Below are positions 14,294 to 17,641 of a DNA stretch of 17,641 bases, one piece after another. Numbering within the stretch: position 1 is the first letter of the stretch; each line of letters begins with the position of its first letter. This stretch comes from Planctomycetota bacterium (lineage in GTDB: Bacteria; Planctomycetota; B15-G4): assembly GCA_003644265.1 (NCBI GenBank), contig QNBX01000094.1, positions 1 through 17,641 on the forward strand. Direction: 5' to 3'. A program made the translations under genes and the position numbers. The notes beneath the pieces are model-generated. The model saw only the letters and a program-made list of their open reading frames with translations, had not been told where the DNA came from and made no database searches.

Positions 14294-15879
14294 CCGACCG
14301 TGGCGGCGCCGTCGCCGCCCGTACCGGGGGTCGGGGACCCGGACTCGCCGGCGGCGTCGTCGGAGCTGTCCGCGCCGCCGCCCCCGCCCGGCTCGGCGCG
14401 CTGCTCGTCGTCGTCGCCGCTGCCCGCCAGCTTGGGGTTGTAGAGCAGCACCTGATCGCCTGCATGCAAACCGGCGCTGATCTCGAGCCAGTTCTCGTTG
14501 CTGATCCCCGGCGTGACCTCCACCGCGTGGGGCTGGCCGCCGCCGTTCACGACGTAAGCCAGGTGCCGGCCCTCCTCCAGGAACACGCACTGGATCGGCA
14601 CGTGCAGCACATCGTCTTTCTGCTCGATGAAGACCTCGGCCTTGGCGCTCACGCCGGGCCGGAGCTCGAGCTCGAGGCCCTCGCTCTCCAGCGTGACCTC
14701 GACGTCGAACTTGCGCACCTCGGGGTTGCGGTCCCAACGGTTGTCGCCCGTGGCGATGCCCGCGATCTTGGTCACCGTGCCGTCGAGCACCAGGCCCGGG
14801 TAGGTGTCCATGCTGACCTTGGCGACCAGGCCCACGTTGACCTTGCTGATGTCGGCCTCGTGGACGCGCAGCTTGACCTGCATGACGCGCAGATCGGGGA
14901 TGGTGATGATGGTCGTGCTGCCCCAGATCTCCTCGCCCACACGGATCTCGCTCGAGCGCCACATCTGCTGCGGGTCGCCGTAGATGACGATGCCCGGGCT
15001 AGGCGCGCGCAGCTCCATCTTGGCGATGTCCTCGGTCAGCTCCTGCTTCTGTTTATCGAGCTTGTCGAGGCGCGACTGGTGCTGCTGCACCGCCACCTCG
15101 CGCTGCCGGATTGAGTTGGTGGCGCGCTTGGTGGCCGTCTCCACCTCGCGCTCGCCGTCGGACACCGCCACCTCGCGCTCCTTGACCGTCATGGGCAGGG
15201 TGTACTTCTCGAACAGGGTCAGATCCTTGCGCGCGCTCTCAAGCTGCACCTCGCTACGCCGCCACGCGATCTCGTCGTCCTCGGCCTCCAAGGACGTGAT
15301 GAACTCCTGCTCAAGCAGCGTCTGGCTGTCGGTGTGCTTGCGCTTGGCGCGGTTCTGGTTGGTCTCGGCCTCGCTGATGGCCACCAGCAAGGCGCGGCGC
15401 GCCTTGGGAGCGTCGCCTTCCTGGTAGCGCTCCAGCTCCTTGACGGCCTTCTCACGCTGGTTGGAGGCCTTCTCGATGGCGGCCAGGTTGTCGACCTCCT
15501 GAATCTCGAGGTTGGTCTGCGCCGTCTCCAGGTCAGCCTGGGCCTGGAGCATGTCCATCTCGCGCTGCTCCAGATCATCTTCCTGCTTGGTGGAGTCGAG
15601 CCGGCAGACCACCTCACCCTCCTCTACCTGCTGCCCCTCCTCGATCAGGTACAGGATCTTGGTGGAACCGCGCAGCTCGGAGTTCACCGGGCGCGACTCC
15701 TTGGCCATCAGCGTGCCGTTCTCGGTGAGCGTCACCACCAGCGTGCCGCGGCGCGCAGCGAACAGCCCGTCGGCGGGGATGCCCGGCCCGCTCTCGGAGG
15801 CATCGAGCAGACCGGGAGCCCAGCTGTACGCGGCCGCCGCCAACCCCAGCAGGCCCAACACGATCACGGTGCGCTTCAT
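14290..15879 (-). CDS. HlyD/MacA-type periplasmic adaptor with long coiled coil
   Basis: Links the ABC permease to the outer-membrane channel; 529 residues, longer than E. coli MacA (about 370). One N-terminal membrane or signal segment (about 4-22, VIVLGLLGLAAAAYSW). The first barrel-sandwich half is at about 67-97 (ILYLIEEGQQVEEGEVVCRL). A very long, highly charged helical hairpin covers about 98-288, followed by the second half MELRAPSPGIVIYGDPQQ (288-305). Beta-barrel and membrane-proximal domains run to about 485 (RVHEADISKVNVGLVAKVSM; PGVSAKAEVFIEQKDDVLHV). The last 45 residues are a Gly/Ser/Asp tail with no clear fold. The ATG overlaps the upstream stop by 4 bases. The long hairpin should reach far into the periplasm, suggesting a wide periplasm or a short TolC barrel; this is inference. 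Confidence 0.94.
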   Translation of the reverse strand: MKRTVIVLGLLGLAAAAYSWAPGLLDASESGPGIPADGLFAARRGTLVVTLTENGTLMAKESRPVNSELRGSTKILYLIEEGQQVEEGEVVCRLDSTKQEDDLEQREMDMLQAQADLETAQTNLEIQEVDNLAAIEKASNQREKAVKELERYQEGDAPKARRALLVAISEAETNQNRAKRKHTDSQTLLEQEFITSLEAEDDEIAWRRSEVQLESARKDLTLFEKYTLPMTVKEREVAVSDGEREVETATKRATNSIRQREVAVQQHQSRLDKLDKQKQELTEDIAKMELRAPSPGIVIYGDPQQMWRSSEIRVGEEIWGSTTIITIPDLRVMQVKLRVHEADISKVNVGLVAKVSMDTYPGLVLDGTVTKIAGIATGDNRWDRNPEVRKFDVEVTLESEGLELELRPGVSAKAEVFIEQKDDVLHVPIQCVFLEEGRHLAYVVNGGGQPHAVEVTPGISNENWLEISAGLHAGDQVLLYNPKLAGSGDDDEQRAEPGGGGGADSSDDAAGESGSPTPGTGGDGAATVG

Positions 15880-17627
15880 GCTCGCCAGCTCCCTGACTCA
15901 TCAATGAACAGCAGGCCCAGGTTGCGATAGAGCAGCAAGCGGGCGATGAAGTGATTGACCTGCACCTGGATCAAGGCGTTGCGCGCGTCCACCAGGGACT
16001 GCCGCGACTCCAGCAGGTCTCGCGCCTCGGAGTCGCCGGACTCGAAGCGGATCAGGGTCAGCACCACGGCCTTCTCGTCCTGCCGGATCTGCTGCTCGGC
16101 CAGCTCGATCTGCTCCTCGAGCTGGTCGAGGCTCCGCAGGGCGTCGCGCACGTCGCGCTCGGTGTTGGCCAGCAGCAGCTCGTAGTCCCGCTGCGCCCGC
16201 TGGTAGGCGATCAGCGTGGCGCGGTACGTGTTGCGTTCGGGCAGGCGCTGCAGCGGGATGTCGATGGTCAGGGCCGCCGTGGCGCGGTAGTCCTCGGGCG
16301 GCGTGGCCGATCCGAAGGTGCCTCCATCTCCGTCCAGACCGTAGCCCAGGTCGAGGTTGACGTCCGGCAGCAGCCCGTTGCGCGCGACGTTCACCTGGCG
16401 CTGCGAGTCCTCGACCTGCTCCGCCGCGGTCAGCAGGTCGAGGCGGTTGTGCAGCGCCACGTCGACCGCCGATTCGGCGTCCAGGCGCACGGCCTCGAAG
16501 GGCGGCGACTCGTCTCCGATCACCACCTCGTTGGTCTCGGGCAGGCCCAGGCGCACGCGGAACGTGTCCAGCGCGAAGGCGTAGTCGTTCTCCGCCACCA
16601 GCAGCGCGTTGCGCGAGTCCACCTCTCGACGACGGGCCAGGATCAGGTCCTCCTCCTTGGAGCGCTCGACCCTGCGCAGCGCCTCGGTCTTGTCGCGATC
16701 GTAGACGGCGTCGTTGTAGTTGCCGCGCGTGTTCTCGAGCTGCGTGCGCTGGCTGATCAGGTCGAAGTATTGCTGGATGATCGAGATGGCGTGATCCTGC
16801 CGGAACAGCTCGAACGTGCGCACCGCGTACAGGATGCTGCGCTCGGCCTGGGTCAGGCCCTCGAAGGCCACGTCGTAACCGGCGCCGCGCAGCAGCGGCT
16901 GGCTGAGGGAGAAGTCGACGTTGCTGTCCCAGCTCTTGCCCTTGTCGGGGTCCCCCAAGTGGGGCCCACCCACGCGCCGCGTGCCCAATCCGGTGGCCAC
17001 GGAGAACGTGCCGCCGGTGGCCAACAGCTGGCTCACGCCGAAGTCGGCCCGTGCGTCGTGGCTGGACGGGCCGTCCTCGCTGTTGCCCCACAGGTAGCTC
17101 ACGGTGCTGTCGAGCTGCGGGCCGAAGCTGAAGCGCGTGAGCGTCAGTCCCAGGCCGGCGAGGTAGAGGTCCTCTTCGCGAGTGATGTACTCGCGCGCGG
17201 TGCTGAAGGCAGAGCCCAGCGAATTCTCAAGCGTGAGCTCGGTCAGCGGCACCCGGGCCGGGGTCTTGTCCGGCGGCGTGTCCTCCGGCGCGTCGTCGTC
17301 TGGTGCGCCCGCGCCGTCGGCGATGTCCGCAGCTGCCGCGCCACCTGCGTCCGTCTCCGCCGAGCCCTCTGCGCCGGGCCCCTGCTCGACCTCTTCGGCA
17401 CGCTGCTCGGGCTGCTCGATCCAGCCCTCGCGGTGGGCCAGGGCCTTGCTGTCGGCCTGGTCCAGCACGTGCGCGACTTCGGCGTCGGCGTCCTCGACGA
17501 ACCAGCTCGCGCTGCAGCCCGCCGCGCTCAGCGTCAGCAGCAACGCGCCGGCGACACGCAGCCCGGCGCGGGAGCGGCGCTGTGCGTCCATGCCGCCCAG
17601 GGCGGACAAGCAGGTCGATCTGGTCAC
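15876..17627 (-). CDS. TolC-family outer-membrane efflux lipoprotein of the ABC exporter operon
   Basis: Outer-membrane channel subunit; 583 residues from the GTG at 17627. This start has a strong GGAGG 5 bases upstream. An ATG 12 codons in (17591) gives a more usual 25-residue signal but has a weak ribosome site, so the start is uncertain. Lipobox SAAGC places the lipidated Cys at 38. Residues about 45-125 are an Ala/Asp/Glu-rich linker. Then come two OEP repeats: FGPQLDSTVSYLWG, SQPLLRGAGYDVAFEGLTQA and long helices with LENTRGNYNDAVYDRDKTEA. The second has HNRLDLLTAAEQVEDSQRQV, ARNGLLPDVNLDLGYGLDGD, LTIDIPLQRLPERNTYRATL and FESGDSEARDLLESRQSLVDA. SQPLLRGAG and IPLQR..ERN are well-known TolC-family signatures. 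It is the first gene of the operon in view. The first bases read TGA on the minus strand (17641-17639) and could be the stop of a preceding gene. Confidence 0.94.
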   Translation of the reverse strand: MTRSTCLSALGGMDAQRRSRAGLRVAGALLLTLSAAGCSASWFVEDADAEVAHVLDQADSKALAHREGWIEQPEQRAEEVEQGPGAEGSAETDAGGAAAADIADGAGAPDDDAPEDTPPDKTPARVPLTELTLENSLGSAFSTAREYITREEDLYLAGLGLTLTRFSFGPQLDSTVSYLWGNSEDGPSSHDARADFGVSQLLATGGTFSVATGLGTRRVGGPHLGDPDKGKSWDSNVDFSLSQPLLRGAGYDVAFEGLTQAERSILYAVRTFELFRQDHAISIIQQYFDLISQRTQLENTRGNYNDAVYDRDKTEALRRVERSKEEDLILARRREVDSRNALLVAENDYAFALDTFRVRLGLPETNEVVIGDESPPFEAVRLDAESAVDVALHNRLDLLTAAEQVEDSQRQVNVARNGLLPDVNLDLGYGLDGDGGTFGSATPPEDYRATAALTIDIPLQRLPERNTYRATLIAYQRAQRDYELLLANTERDVRDALRSLDQLEEQIELAEQQIRQDEKAVVLTLIRFESGDSEARDLLESRQSLVDARNALIQVQVNHFIARLLLYRNLGLLFIDESGSWRA

Positions 17628-17641
17628 TTCAGCCTCCGTCA

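Noticed and set aside
6813..17627. Idea that exporter plus giant lipoprotein is a type I secretion system for an RTX-like protein
   Set aside because: The ATPase and permease are split MacB type rather than HlyB-like, the giant protein has a lipobox signal peptide, and no GGxGxDxxx nonapeptide array is visible.
1..17641. Mobile element or genomic island
   Set aside because: I saw no transposase, integrase, tRNA or terminal inverted repeats; all genes are co-directional and of similar base composition.

Overview
The window is a GC-rich bacterial segment from a Gram-negative (diderm) organism: it encodes two TolC-type outer-membrane channels, two periplasmic adaptors and several lipobox signal peptides. 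All eleven supported genes lie on the minus strand, so transcription runs from right (17641) to left (1). I see no RNA genes, transposases, CRISPR arrays or att sites. The style of the proteins (split MacB-type exporter with a long coiled-coil adaptor, zinc-ribbon/acidic/one-TM small protein, giant glycine-rich lipoprotein, stand-alone fhs) reminds me of GC-rich Planctomycetota. A myxobacterium-like or other deep-branching diderm is also possible. This taxonomic call is inference, not proof.

Region 1 (17627-12261) is a compact exporter operon: outer-membrane TolC-family lipoprotein, HlyD/MacA-type adaptor, LolD/MacB-type ATPase and MacB/FtsX-type permease. Every junction is a 4-base stop/start overlap (ATGA, TTGA, ATGA), so the four products are probably made in fixed proportion and form one envelope-spanning ABC pump. 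The substrate cannot be read from the sequence.

Region 2 (12260-6813) is a 396-bp gap followed by one giant gene. It encodes a 1683-residue lipoprotein with a poly-glycine linker right after the lipidated cysteine, beta-rich Ig/propeller-like N-terminal parts and a glycine-rich repetitive second half. It is probably a surface protein of unknown function. A cluster of strong GC-rich stem-loops, two of them in a ~35-bp imperfect direct repeat, follows its stop codon.

Region 3 (6508-4400) has fhs (formate-tetrahydrofolate ligase) and a small zinc-ribbon membrane protein. The start of the small gene is preceded by degenerate ~41-bp repeats that create upstream ATGs and a possible 28-codon leader.

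Region 4 (4352-1) is a heavy-metal efflux locus: a small exported Cys/His-containing protein, then CzcC-like channel, CzcB-like adaptor with an N-terminal (HADEAD)4 repeat, and the first 261 codons of a CzcA/CusA-type RND pump that runs off the window. The small protein is the least understood gene tied to a recognisable pathway.

Most of the window consists of known families. The less explained parts are the giant lipoprotein beside the exporter, the Cys-rich exported protein beside the metal pump, the hairpin repeats, and the repeated start region of the zinc-ribbon gene.
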